Position numbers and translations under genes: made by a program. From contig JBMNPH010000001.1 of assembly GCA_050943495.1 (NCBI GenBank), positions 451,417 through 515,416 on the forward strand: DNA of 64,000 nt. Direction: 5' to 3'. Positions 57,010 to 64,000 of this stretch are shown piece after piece. Source of the stretch: Merdivicinus sp050943495 (GTDB lineage: Bacteria > Bacillota > Clostridia > Oscillospirales > Ruminococcaceae). Each line of letters begins with the position of its first letter. The stretch's first letter is position 1. The notes beneath the pieces are model-generated. The model searched no databases, had not been told where the DNA came from, and was given only the letters and a program-made list of their open reading frames with translations.

Positions 57010-57759
57010 ATGACCAACCTTCGTAAAATCATTCTTGCTCTGGCGCTTCTTGGATTCGTGGCCTGCGTGCTGATGTTGGGATTCTATTATTGGAATTCCG
57101 GTAAGGCACAGCGGGCCTTTGAACGTCTTGAGAACAACCGTCCGGTCTATCATCTTCCTGCTGTTTCGGCGCAGGAGAGTACAACAGAAGAGGAAAATCC
57201 ATTGGATAATCCGGATTGTGTGGGATGGATCTCGATAGCAGACACGAAAATCAGCTATCCGGTGATGCAGAGAGCAGGGGAGAATACCTATTACCTGCGC
57301 CGCAATTTTGCAGGAAAATACTCGGAGAGTGGGACTCCGTTTTTAGATATTAAGTGCGATTTGGCGGTCCCAGAATCCCCCTTGTATATATTTGGCCATA
57401 ATATGAAGAGTGGGACCATGTTTGCGGATCTTCTCCAATATCGGGATCCGGAATTTGAACAGAATCATGCGATAATTGAGTTAGAGACAGCGGAAGGAAT
57501 CGAATATTATCAAATTTTTAGTGTATTGGAAACTTCCACGGGAACAGATGAATTGGGAATCTATGATTTTGCAGGGAATCCTGAACGCGATTTAGAGGAA
57601 TTTTGCCAAAACTTACGTCAAAAATCTTTGTACGAGATGAAAAGTACAGCAAATGGGCGTCTATTAATCCTGATAACCTGTACAAATTCTTATGACGAGG
57701 CCGGAAGATTTTATGTTGCAGCACGTCAGATCGAAAAGGAAGATTTGAACAATTTTTAA
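57010..57759 (+). CDS. srtB: Class B sortase
   Basis: A 249-residue membrane-bound transpeptidase with an N-terminal anchor (residues 5-27). The catalytic triad is His130 in FGHNM, Cys224 in LITCTN and Arg233 in AGRFYV. The segment NPDCVGWISIADTKISYPV and the long helical insertion before the Cys are class B features. It should cleave LPQTG of the upstream protein and link it to peptidoglycan. Class B enzymes usually anchor single proteins; in some systems they attach a pilus base. GAGGAG precedes the ATG. This gene ends the locus; no clear terminator follows. Confidence 0.93.
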   Translation: MTNLRKIILALALLGFVACVLMLGFYYWNSGKAQRAFERLENNRPVYHLPAVSAQESTTEEENPLDNPDCVGWISIADTKISYPVMQRAGENTYYLRRNFAGKYSESGTPFLDIKCDLAVPESPLYIFGHNMKSGTMFADLLQYRDPEFEQNHAIIELETAEGIEYYQIFSVLETSTGTDELGIYDFAGNPERDLEEFCQNLRQKSLYEMKSTANGRLLILITCTNSYDEAGRFYVAARQIEKEDLNNF

Positions 57760-57803
57760 GCGGAAAATTCTGGCGAATTCTCTACAAATTCCGAGAAAAG
57801 ACG

Positions 57804-57833
57804 TTGACAACTTTCCGGATAGTGTGCTATACT
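57804..57833 (+). promoter_or_regulatory. Promoter of the rplU-prp-rpmA operon
   Basis: TTGACA, an 18-base spacer and TATACT with a TGC extension. Confidence 0.85.
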
Positions 57834-57837
57834 ATAA

Positions 57838-57918
57838 GAGCCGCATGTTCCGGGCATAAAGTCGGTTTGCCGCGCCTAGGAAGCAGCGAGTTTAGAGAAA
57901 AGGCAGGTGCCTAGTAGA
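57838..57918 (+). ncRNA. Probable L21 leader (ribosomal protein autoregulatory element)
   Basis: The 80-base leader before rplU is G+C-rich with short complementary segments, including AGGC/GCCT just before the start (AAAGGCAGGTGCCTAG). Its place matches the L21 leader family of Firmicutes, by which L21 is thought to repress its own mRNA. The family match is from position and general structure, not from an alignment. Confidence 0.5.
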
Positions 57919-58230
57919 ATGTTTGCTATTATTGAAACTGGTGGAAAACAGTACCGCGTTCAGGCTGGTGATGTTGTTTTCATCGAGAAAATTGAGGGCG
58001 AAGCACAGTCTTCTGTAACCTTTGATAAGGTCGCTCTGGTTGGTGATGAGAATGGAACCAAAATCGGTACTCCTTATGTGGACGGCGCATCCGTTACCGC
58101 AACTTTGCTGAAGACCGGCAAAGGCAAAAAGATTACCGTTTGGACCTACAAACCCAAAAAAGGTTCTCAGCGCAAAATCGGTCACAGACAGCTTTATACG
58201 CAGGTGAGAATCGAAGCGATCAACGCCTAA
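57919..58230 (+). CDS. rplU: 50S ribosomal protein L21
   Basis: A 103-residue ribosomal protein. The sequence begins FAIIETGGKQYRVQAGD and contains TVWTYKPKKGSQRKIGHRQ, both diagnostic for L21. It binds 23S rRNA near L20. The ATG at 57919 was chosen because homologues start there; an in-frame GTG at 57907 would add four residues and lies in the leader hairpin. It is the first gene of the conserved L21-Prp-L27 operon. Confidence 0.97.
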   Translation: MFAIIETGGKQYRVQAGDVVFIEKIEGEAQSSVTFDKVALVGDENGTKIGTPYVDGASVTATLLKTGKGKKITVWTYKPKKGSQRKIGHRQLYTQVRIEAINA

Positions 58231-58234
58231 GTCA

Positions 58235-58552
58235 ATGATTGAGGCGGCGTTTCAATGCGCGGATTGCCGTGTAGCCGGTTTTATTGTCTCTGGACATGCC
58301 GGTTATGCAAATAGCGGAAAAGACATTGTCTGTGCCGCTGTTTCCTCGGCAGTACAGTTGACTGCAAATGGAATTACTGAAATTTTAAAATACCCGGCTG
58401 TCGTTAAGGTGGAGGGGAATGCAGTCAGCATCCAAACAGAAGGGGATCGGCCAGATGCTGTTCAGGCCATGCTGGATTCTTTCCGATTGCATATGGAACA
58501 GCTGGCGGAAATGTATCCCCGTAATATTAAAATCCGTTATCTGGAGGTGTAA
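58235..58552 (+). CDS. prp: Ribosomal-processing cysteine protease Prp
   Basis: A 105-residue cysteine protease that trims the N-terminus of L27 in Firmicutes. The catalytic His is at about 21 in SGHAGYA and the Cys at about 33 in DIVCAAVSSAV. It lies between the L21 and L27 genes as in other Firmicutes. There is no clear Shine-Dalgarno; the start is 5 bases after the rplU stop, so it is probably translated by coupling at a low level, which suits a processing enzyme. Confidence 0.95.
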   Translation: MIEAAFQCADCRVAGFIVSGHAGYANSGKDIVCAAVSSAVQLTANGITEILKYPAVVKVEGNAVSIQTEGDRPDAVQAMLDSFRLHMEQLAEMYPRNIKIRYLEV

Positions 58553-58556
58553 GAAG

Positions 58557-58838
58557 ATGTTAAAACTTAGCATGCAGTTCTTTGCTCATAAAAAAGGTGT
58601 TGGTTCTACTAAGAACGGACGTGATTCCGAGTCCAAGCGTCTGGGCGCAAAACGCGCAGATGGTCAGAAAGTTCTGGCTGGCAACATTCTGGTTCGGCAG
58701 CGCGGCACCCACATTCATCCCGGTGAGAATGTTGGAATCGGCAGCGATGACACCCTATTTGCTCTGATCGATGGCGTTGTAAAATTCGAGCGTCTCGGCC
58801 GTGATCGCAAAAAAGTCAGCGTTTACGCTGCTCAATAA
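58557..58838 (+). CDS. rpmA: 50S ribosomal protein L27 (Prp-cleaved precursor)
   Basis: A 93-residue ribosomal protein whose N-terminal tail reaches the peptidyl transferase centre. It starts LKLSMQFF followed by AHKKGVGSTKNGRDSESKRL; the residues before AHKKG are the Prp-cleaved extension (cut after Phe9). RQRGTHIHPGENVGIG is also diagnostic. GGAGG lies 9 bases before the ATG at 58557. The presence of both prp and this extension in one operon makes both calls firm. Confidence 0.97.
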   Translation: MLKLSMQFFAHKKGVGSTKNGRDSESKRLGAKRADGQKVLAGNILVRQRGTHIHPGENVGIGSDDTLFALIDGVVKFERLGRDRKKVSVYAAQ

Positions 58839-58842
58839 GAGG

Positions 58843-58872
58843 AAACCCCGAGCAGTATGCTTGGGGTTTTTT
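58843..58872 (+). terminator. Intrinsic terminator after rpmA
   Basis: AAACCCCGAGC pairs with GCTTGGGGTTT (one G-U) around AGTAT, then a T run. The next 110 bases contain only a small GCTGG/CCAGC hairpin before obg. Confidence 0.93.
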
Positions 58873-58984
58873 CATGTATAGAATGAAAAAATACGGCAGA
58901 TACTAATCCTGCTGGGCAGCCAGCGAGGTTTGCGTGCCGGAAATGACGTGCAAGTCCCCGTATATGGGAGAAAGGCAGGGTATC

Positions 58985-60256
58985 ATGTTTGTTGATCGCG
59001 CAAAAATAAAGATTAAAGCCGGTGATGGTGGAAACGGCGCGGTTTCATTTCATCGGGAAAAATATGTAGCCAATGGAGGACCGGATGGCGGCGACGGCGG
59101 AAGAGGCGGCAATGTTGTTTTTGTAGCAGACCGTAGTATGGATACGCTGGTGAATTTCCGGTTCCGTTATAAGTTTGAAGCGCAGAACGGACAGCCTGGA
59201 GGTACGCGGCGTTGTTCGGGAAAAAGCGGAGAAGATTTAGTTATTCGAGTTCCGTATGGGACTGTGATTCGGGAAGCAGAATCCGGCCAGATTATGGCAG
59301 ATATTTCAACGGATGAACCGGTGATTCTTGCACATGGCGGAAAAGGTGGTGCCGGAAATCAGCATTTTGCAACGGCGACACGTCAAATTCCGCGTTTTTC
59401 AAAGCCTGGACTGCCCGGAGAATGCTTTGAAATCTTGATGGAGTTAAAATTGCTGGCGGATGTCGGATTAGTTGGCTTTCCGAATGTCGGAAAATCTACC
59501 TTTATTTCTGTGGTTAGTGCGGCTCGTCCCAAAATTGCAAATTATCATTTTACAACATTGCAGCCTGTTTTGGGAGTCGTTCGGATGGACGAGGATACAT
59601 CATTTGTGATGGCGGATATTCCCGGATTGGTAGAAGGCGCGAGTGAAGGCGTCGGACTTGGCCATGATTTTCTGCGTCATGTCGAACGTTGTCGATTGAT
59701 TCTGCATCTGGTAGATGTATCCGGATCTGAAGGTCGTGACCCGATCGAGGATTTTGAAAAAATCAACTTTGAGTTGGCCAATTTCAGCGCGGAACTTGCG
59801 GAACAGCCGCAAATTGTGCTGGCAAACAAATGCGATTTGGCAACACCGGAACAGATTTCGATATTCCGCGAATATATTGAGAAAAAAGGCCTGCCGTTTT
59901 TTGAAATCAGTGCAGCGACTACGCAGGGCACTCGAGAAGTCATTCAATATGCTGCTCAAAGATTGCAGGAATTGCCTCCGGTTAAGCATTATGAACCGGA
60001 ATTTGTAGCACCCGATCCGAACGCCCCATTGACCGACCGCAGCTTTACGATCCGGAAGGAAAACGGCGTCTATTATGTGGATGCACCGTGGCTGGAACCA
60101 ATTTTCTCGGTGGTAAATCCGGAAGATTACGAGTCCATGCAGTATTTCCAGCGTGTGCTGCGATCCAGCGGCATTATAGCAAAGCTGGAGGAAATGGGAA
60201 TCCAGGAAGGGGATACCGTCGATATTCTGGACTTCCAGTTTGACTTTATTCGATAA
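58985..60256 (+). CDS. obg: GTPase Obg (ObgE/CgtA)
   Basis: A 423-residue GTPase involved in large ribosomal subunit assembly and the stringent response. It has a Gly-rich N-terminal Obg fold (GDGGNGAVSFHREKYV, GGPDGGDGGRGG), a G domain with GFPNVGKSTF (G1), DIPGLVEGA (G3) and NKCD (G4), and a C-terminal OCT domain as in other Firmicutes. ATG at 58985 follows AGGCAGG; an upstream in-frame extension to 58934 is not conserved. It usually lies after rpmA, as here. Confidence 0.97.
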   Translation: MFVDRAKIKIKAGDGGNGAVSFHREKYVANGGPDGGDGGRGGNVVFVADRSMDTLVNFRFRYKFEAQNGQPGGTRRCSGKSGEDLVIRVPYGTVIREAESGQIMADISTDEPVILAHGGKGGAGNQHFATATRQIPRFSKPGLPGECFEILMELKLLADVGLVGFPNVGKSTFISVVSAARPKIANYHFTTLQPVLGVVRMDEDTSFVMADIPGLVEGASEGVGLGHDFLRHVERCRLILHLVDVSGSEGRDPIEDFEKINFELANFSAELAEQPQIVLANKCDLATPEQISIFREYIEKKGLPFFEISAATTQGTREVIQYAAQRLQELPPVKHYEPEFVAPDPNAPLTDRSFTIRKENGVYYVDAPWLEPIFSVVNPEDYESMQYFQRVLRSSGIIAKLEEMGIQEGDTVDILDFQFDFIR

Positions 60257-60267
60257 GGGGTCATTTG

Positions 60268-60651
60268 ATGGAGATAGCTGACGCAAAACAATTAAGCCCG
60301 CTGACACTTGCTTTTCTGGGGGATGCTGTCTTTGAACTTCATGTACGAGAAAAGTTGGCAGAACAGGGGAGTATGCCGGTATCCGTTCTGCACTATAAAG
60401 CTGTTGCGATGGTGTGCGCACGTTCCCAAGCAAAGGCAGTGTCTTTGCTGGATGGAATACTAACAGAGGAAGAACTTCGTATTTTAAAGCGGGGGCGAAA
60501 TACGCATTCTCATGTTCCCAAAAATGCGAATCCTTCCGAATATCGTTTCGCCACCGGATTGGAAGCTCTGTTTGGTTTTCTTCATATAACCGGCAATTAT
60601 GCGCGAGAATTGGAATTGTTTGAACTGATTTGGAAAAATCGGGTGGAATAG
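60268..60651 (+). CDS. mrnC: Mini-ribonuclease III (MrnC)
   Basis: A 127-residue RNase III catalytic domain without a double-stranded RNA-binding domain. Signature LAFLGDAVFELHVRE (residues 14-28) contains the metal-binding Asp, and RGRNTHSHVPKNANPSEYRFATGLEAL follows (given here in parts: RGRNTHSHVPKNA, EYRFATGLEAL). MrnC processes 23S rRNA precursor ends in Firmicutes. ATG at 60268 was chosen over TTG at 60265; AAGGGG precedes. It follows obg by 11 bases. Confidence 0.94.
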   Translation: MEIADAKQLSPLTLAFLGDAVFELHVREKLAEQGSMPVSVLHYKAVAMVCARSQAKAVSLLDGILTEEELRILKRGRNTHSHVPKNANPSEYRFATGLEALFGFLHITGNYARELELFELIWKNRVE

Positions 60652-60660
60652 GAGGAAGCT

Positions 60661-61530
60661 ATGGGAAAATGCCGCCATTATCTGGACATTGCCGCAGATG
60701 CAGTTTTGATCTTGCTGGGAACCTTCATCTTTGCAGCAGGACTTTACTTCTTTATTGAACCATGTGAAATTGCTCCGGGCGGTGTCAGCGGTATTGCCTT
60801 GATTATTTCCCATTTAACCACTCTTCCAGTCGGTATGTTGACTGCTGCAATTAATGTTCCGCTGCTATTGATCGGCTGGCGGTTTATCGGCCGTGATTTT
60901 ATGTGGAAAACTCTGCTTTCCGTAGGCAGTTTTACTATTTTTTATGATTATATTCTCTCTCATTTTCCCATTTATCAGGGTGAAAAATTGCTATCCTGCT
61001 TGTTTGGTGGTGTACTCTGGGGGCTTGGAATCGGAATCGTTTTTATGCGGTCCGGTTCCACTGGAGGGACAGACATTCTGATTAAAATGGTCAATCAGCG
61101 ACGTCCGCATCTTCAGTTGGGAAAGGTGACATTTGCCAGTGATGTTGTGATTATCATTGCCTCGATTTTTGCTTTTGGGAGCTTGGAATCCGGATTGTAT
61201 GCAATTATTACGATTTTTGTTTGCACCCAAATTATGGACGCCGTGATTTATGGCGGAGATCGCGGAAAACTAGTTTATATTTTTTCCGCCCAGAATGAGG
61301 AGATATCCAAACGGATCATGAATGAACTGGATCGGGGCGTCACTTTTTTTCAGGCCGAAGGAGGATATACTCGCAGAATGCAGAAAGTGCTGATGTGTGC
61401 CTTACGACGAAACGAGTACTATCCCGTAAAGCGAATTGTGCATGAAGTCGATCCGAATGCCTTTATGATTGCGGCGGATTCTTCGGAAGTTATGGGAGAA
61501 GGATTTCTGCCGTTGGACCATCAGAAATAG
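60661..61530 (+). CDS. YitT family membrane protein
   Basis: A 289-residue protein with about five or six helices in residues 10-200 and a soluble DUF2179 domain at about 215-285. Family blocks are EPCEIAPGGVSGIALI, GIVFMRSGSTGGTDIL, and VTFFQAEGGYTRRMQKVLMC in DUF2179. The function is unknown; YitT-type proteins are common in Firmicutes. AGGAGG lies 5 bases before the ATG. The hairpin after its stop has its T tract on the minus strand, so this transcript may end elsewhere or by convergent effects. Confidence 0.9.
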   Translation: MGKCRHYLDIAADAVLILLGTFIFAAGLYFFIEPCEIAPGGVSGIALIISHLTTLPVGMLTAAINVPLLLIGWRFIGRDFMWKTLLSVGSFTIFYDYILSHFPIYQGEKLLSCLFGGVLWGLGIGIVFMRSGSTGGTDILIKMVNQRRPHLQLGKVTFASDVVIIIASIFAFGSLESGLYAIITIFVCTQIMDAVIYGGDRGKLVYIFSAQNEEISKRIMNELDRGVTFFQAEGGYTRRMQKVLMCALRRNEYYPVKRIVHEVDPNAFMIAADSSEVMGEGFLPLDHQK

Positions 61531-61532
61531 GC

Positions 61533-61561
61533 AAAAGAAAAAGGGCCTCCTAAAGAGGCCC
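61533..61561 (-). terminator. Minus-strand terminator of the 41-codon gene
   Basis: On the minus strand, GGGCCTC and GAGGCCC form a stem with loop TTTAG, followed by TTTTTCTTTT. It is oriented for the small minus-strand gene at 61570-61695, not for the plus-strand YitT gene. Confidence 0.85.
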
Positions 61562-61569
61562 CTGTGTTG

Positions 61570-61695
61570 TTAGCGACAATCAGTCGGATTGGAATGGTGG
61601 TCGCAATTTTCCGTTTTGGAAGTAGTATTTTTGGTGTTTTGAGCCATGGGATTGGTTTTCATGGTTTTTTCCTGATTTTTCATATTATTTTTCAT
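61570..61695 (-). CDS. Small 41-residue Asn/Thr/Lys-rich protein, function unknown
   Basis: A short gene encoding a hydrophilic peptide rich in N, K and T, with no hydrophobic segment. It begins KNNMKNQEKTMKTNPM and ends ENCDHHSNPTDCR, so His and Cys residues cluster at the C-terminus and could bind metal. AAAGGAG lies 8 bases before the ATG on the minus strand. A minus-strand terminator follows, and a sporulation-sigma-like promoter precedes it. These three signals in order make it a real gene despite its size. Composition and promoter suggest a spore-associated protein, but this is inference. Confidence 0.7.
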   Translation of the reverse strand: MKNNMKNQEKTMKTNPMAQNTKNTTSKTENCDHHSNPTDCR

Positions 61696-61740
61696 TTGAA
61701 TTTCTCCTTTCGATTTACGGAGATGATTCCCCGCTGGTGA

Positions 61741-61769
61741 TAGTATCGCCGAAATTTTGGCAGATATAC
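61741..61769 (-). promoter_or_regulatory. Sporulation-sigma-like promoter of the small minus-strand gene
   Basis: On the minus strand GTATA (61769-61765), 17 bases and GATACTA (61747-61741) resemble sigma-G/F promoters; an ATATC/GATACTAT reading also resembles sigma-E. No sigma-A pair is visible. The transcript would start about 38 bases before the ATG. Confidence 0.4.
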
Positions 61770-61785
61770 GAAGGATGGTGCGATT

Positions 61786-63150
61786 TTGTCTTGTGAATAT
61801 TTTTGGGAACGTGAGAAAGCGTTGCTGGGGCAGCGATTGGAAGCGTTGTTTTGCTCAGCAACGGAAACTCCCGCACGTGGCCTGACTGTGAATCGTTTGC
61901 GTTGTACGCCGGAACAATTCCAGAATCTGTGTGGACTTTCCTTAAAGTCTTCTCCTTTTTGTAAAGAAGGATTTCTATTGCCAGAAGGATCGGAAAAACC
62001 CGGAAAGCATCCCTATCATCATGCTGGTGTTTTCTATTCACAGGAACCTTCTGCTTCTGCACCGGCTTCCCGGCTGCAAGCAACGCCCGGAAAAAAGGTG
62101 TTGGACCTTTGTGCAGCCCCGGGCGGCAAAAGCAGTCAGTTAGCTGCGGCTTTGCAGGGCGAGGGACTTTTGGTCAGCAATGAGTATGTACCTGCGCGTG
62201 CTAAAATTCTGGAAAGCAATCTGGAACGGATGGGTGTGCCCAATGCGCTGATTTTGAACGAAAACCCTCAACGGATTGCGGAAGTATTTCCAGGATATTT
62301 TGATTGTGTTTTGGCAGATGTCCCCTGTTCCGGCGAGGGAATGTTCCGGAAAGAGGAAGCTGCATCTGAACAGCATTCTCTGGCATTGGTAGAACAATGT
62401 GCCTCGCTGGGATCTGAAATTTTGGACGCAGCTGCGGTGGCAACTGCGCCGGGAGGGTTGTTGGTCTATTCCACCTGTACTTTTTCACCGGAAGAAGATG
62501 AACAGCAAACGGCGCGTTTTTTAATGCGGCATCCCGAATTCGAATTGCTCGAATGGGGCAGTTCTTATGGAAGTCCCGGCGAAGAAAATCGCTGCGGAGA
62601 TATGTCTTTGGATGTTGGCAAAGTGTGTCGGATCTGGCCCTGTCATGGCGGAGAAGGGCATTATATGGCCTGTTTCCAGAAAAAAGGACATGCAGAATCA
62701 TTTTGCAATGCAGCAAACAGAACCGACAAAAGTAAGGATTGTCCGGAGTGGAAAGATTTTGCACAACGTTATTTTCCCATGTTAACGGATCGTCCTGTTT
62801 TGCTGGATCGAGATCGTGTTTATCTTCCTGCATGTCCGAATCCGTTTGGGCTCCGGATCGTTCGCAATGGAGTTTTTGTTGGAACAATGAAAAAGGGACG
62901 TTTTGATCCAAGTCATCATCTATTTATGGCGTATGGTCAGCTTTGTAACAATACAGAACGCTTAACCCTTCGGGACCCGCGTGTGGAACAATACTTGCAG
63001 GGAATGACAATCCTTCCGGAAACTGCTTCGGATGGCTGGTGTGCAGTTCTGGTGGACGGATTTCCACTGGGAGGCGGAAAGGTGAATGGCGGTATTTTGA
63101 AAAATCACTATCCCAAAGGTCTGCGAATCATGGGAAGACTTGCATTTTAA
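61786..63150 (+). CDS. RsmF/NOP2 family RNA cytosine-C5 methyltransferase
   Basis: A 454-residue SAM-dependent enzyme that methylates cytosine C5 in rRNA or tRNA. The SAM-binding loop is DLCAAPGGKSSQLA (about residue 106); catalytic motifs are ADVPCSGEGMFRK (PCSG) and YSTCTFSPEEDE (TC). The C-terminal part (about 300-454) carries the RsmF-type extension with a PUA-like fold. The only suitable start is TTG at 61786, 10 bases after AAGGA; nearby ATG and GTG codons are out of frame. It is divergent from the small minus-strand gene. The exact target base is unknown. Confidence 0.9.
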   Translation: MSCEYFWEREKALLGQRLEALFCSATETPARGLTVNRLRCTPEQFQNLCGLSLKSSPFCKEGFLLPEGSEKPGKHPYHHAGVFYSQEPSASAPASRLQATPGKKVLDLCAAPGGKSSQLAAALQGEGLLVSNEYVPARAKILESNLERMGVPNALILNENPQRIAEVFPGYFDCVLADVPCSGEGMFRKEEAASEQHSLALVEQCASLGSEILDAAAVATAPGGLLVYSTCTFSPEEDEQQTARFLMRHPEFELLEWGSSYGSPGEENRCGDMSLDVGKVCRIWPCHGGEGHYMACFQKKGHAESFCNAANRTDKSKDCPEWKDFAQRYFPMLTDRPVLLDRDRVYLPACPNPFGLRIVRNGVFVGTMKKGRFDPSHHLFMAYGQLCNNTERLTLRDPRVEQYLQGMTILPETASDGWCAVLVDGFPLGGGKVNGGILKNHYPKGLRIMGRLAF

Positions 63151-63168
63151 ATATATTTGTGCTATAAT
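63140..63168 (+). promoter_or_regulatory. Promoter of the yebC-like gene
   Basis: TTGCAT, 17 bases and TATAAT with a TGC extension. The -35 box overlaps the end of the methyltransferase gene. Confidence 0.85.
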
Positions 63169-63210
63169 GAAATATTGGAGATTCTATAAGCAAATCTGAG
63201 GAGGATGAAT

Positions 63211-63954
63211 ATGTCAGGACATTCCAAATGGAATAATATTAAGCGGAAAAAGGAAAAAACAGATGGTGCGAAAGCCAAGGTTTTTACCAAAATTGGCCGT
63301 GAAATTGCAGTGGCCGTGAAAAGCGGCGGCGGTGACCCCAATGTGAATGGAAAACTCCGCGACCTCATTGCAAAGGCAAAAGCCAACAATGTCCCGAATG
63401 ATAATATCGACCGAATTATTAAGAAGGCAATGGGCGATGGTGATAAAAACAACTACGAAACCATCGTTTATGAAGGATATGGTCCGAATGGTGTTGCGGT
63501 CATTGTGGAATGCCTTACTGACAACCGAAACCGTACTGCAGGAGATGTCCGGCATGTATTTGATAAATTCGGCGGTAATCTGGGTACATCCGGATGTGTG
63601 TCTTTTGGATTCCAGGAAAAAGGCGTTTTTGTGATTAATAATGAAGATGGCGATTATGACGAAGATAAAGTCATGGAAGATGTAATGGATGCTGGCGCAG
63701 AAGATTTCTCGATGGAGGATGACATGGTAGAGATTACCTGTGCACCTGCAGATTTTTCGTCAGTTCTATCAGCTTTGGAAGAAAAGGGATATTCTTTTGA
63801 AACTGCAGAGGTGCAGATGGTTCCGGATAACTATGTATCCCTGACTGACGAAGAGTCCATGAAAAAGATGTCTCTTCTTTTGGAAAAACTGGAAGATAAT
63901 GATGATGTCCAGAATGTCTGGCATAACTGCGACAACCTACCTCAAGACGAATAA
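63211..63954 (+). CDS. YebC/PmpR family protein
   Basis: A 247-residue protein of normal family length. It begins SGHSKWNNIKRKKEKTDGAK, and contains NVPNDNIDRIIKKA, YEGYGPNGVAVIVE and NRNRTAGDVRHVF. YebC proteins were described as transcription regulators and more recently as translation factors that help at difficult peptide stretches; which applies here is unknown. The ATG at 63211 is 6 bases after GAGGAGG; the ATG at 63205 touches it and is unlikely. The last 46 bases of the window show no feature. Confidence 0.95.
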   Translation: MSGHSKWNNIKRKKEKTDGAKAKVFTKIGREIAVAVKSGGGDPNVNGKLRDLIAKAKANNVPNDNIDRIIKKAMGDGDKNNYETIVYEGYGPNGVAVIVECLTDNRNRTAGDVRHVFDKFGGNLGTSGCVSFGFQEKGVFVINNEDGDYDEDKVMEDVMDAGAEDFSMEDDMVEITCAPADFSSVLSALEEKGYSFETAEVQMVPDNYVSLTDEESMKKMSLLLEKLEDNDDVQNVWHNCDNLPQDE

Positions 63955-64000
63955 AAAGTAATTGAGATAGAGCGATCTGGATAAATTGTAATACGTTCGA

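Overview
The window looks like a chromosomal piece of a spore-forming Clostridia-type Firmicute, probably a gut-associated lineage near the Oscillospirales. The reasons are strong AGGAGG ribosome binding sites, sigma-A promoters with TGn-extended -10 boxes, a SleB spore cortex lytic enzyme, the L21-Prp-L27 order with a Prp-type N-terminus on L27, DUF1700/DUF4097, C_GCAxxG_C_C and DUF1667 families, and a SipW/BsaA-type surface locus. The lineage is an inference; no rRNA lies in the window. By eye G+C is in the mid-40s percent, with AT-richer stretches inside the surface locus.

Layout. 1-7.1 kb: end of an ECF vitamin transporter operon (ecfA2, ecfT), truA, DUF5711, CvpA, a CDP-alcohol phosphatidyltransferase and a ClpE-type unfoldase. 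7.2-14 kb: a MarR-controlled heterodimeric ABC exporter, then a PadR-DUF1700-DUF4097 envelope module. 14-18.1 kb: a DUF368 transporter (minus strand), a PiT phosphate transporter with its DUF47 partner, and a class 3 aldehyde dehydrogenase. 18.3-23.7 kb: a MacB-like ABC system with a COG1361 surface protein, then SseB. 23.7-33.8 kb: tRNA-Ser; an operon for anaerobic glycerol-phosphate oxidation behind a terminator-like leader; sn-glycerol-1-phosphate dehydrogenase and a HAD phosphatase; araB, araD and an SGNH esterase; and GldA on the minus strand. 33.9-40.6 kb: an IlvD/Edd dehydratase, a membrane glycosyltransferase, SleB, a HAD phosphatase, a chloramphenicol acetyltransferase homologue and a long-form PRPP synthetase. 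40.7-41.4 kb: six tRNA genes, including two identical tRNA-Gln(CTG) copies separated by a terminator. 41.6-48.7 kb: TetR, a two-gene 2-hydroxyacyl-CoA dehydratase/activase system, a CmpB-type membrane protein, Mrp and a C_GCAxxG_C_C protein.

48.8-57.8 kb is the most distinctive region: a same-strand surface-fibre locus. It encodes a 1320-residue von Willebrand A protein with Ser-Glu repeats, a SipW-type (Ser/His) signal peptidase, four different proteins with SipW-dependent signal peptides (TasA/CalY/BsaA-like), an LPQTG wall-anchored protein and a class B sortase. These parts could together make a fibre: a tip or adhesin, a dedicated export peptidase, several subunits, a wall anchor and an anchoring enzyme.

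57.8-64 kb is housekeeping: rplU, prp, rpmA, obg, mrnC, a YitT protein, an RsmF-type RNA methyltransferase and YebC, plus a 41-codon minus-strand gene with a good ribosome binding site, its own terminator and a sporulation-like promoter.
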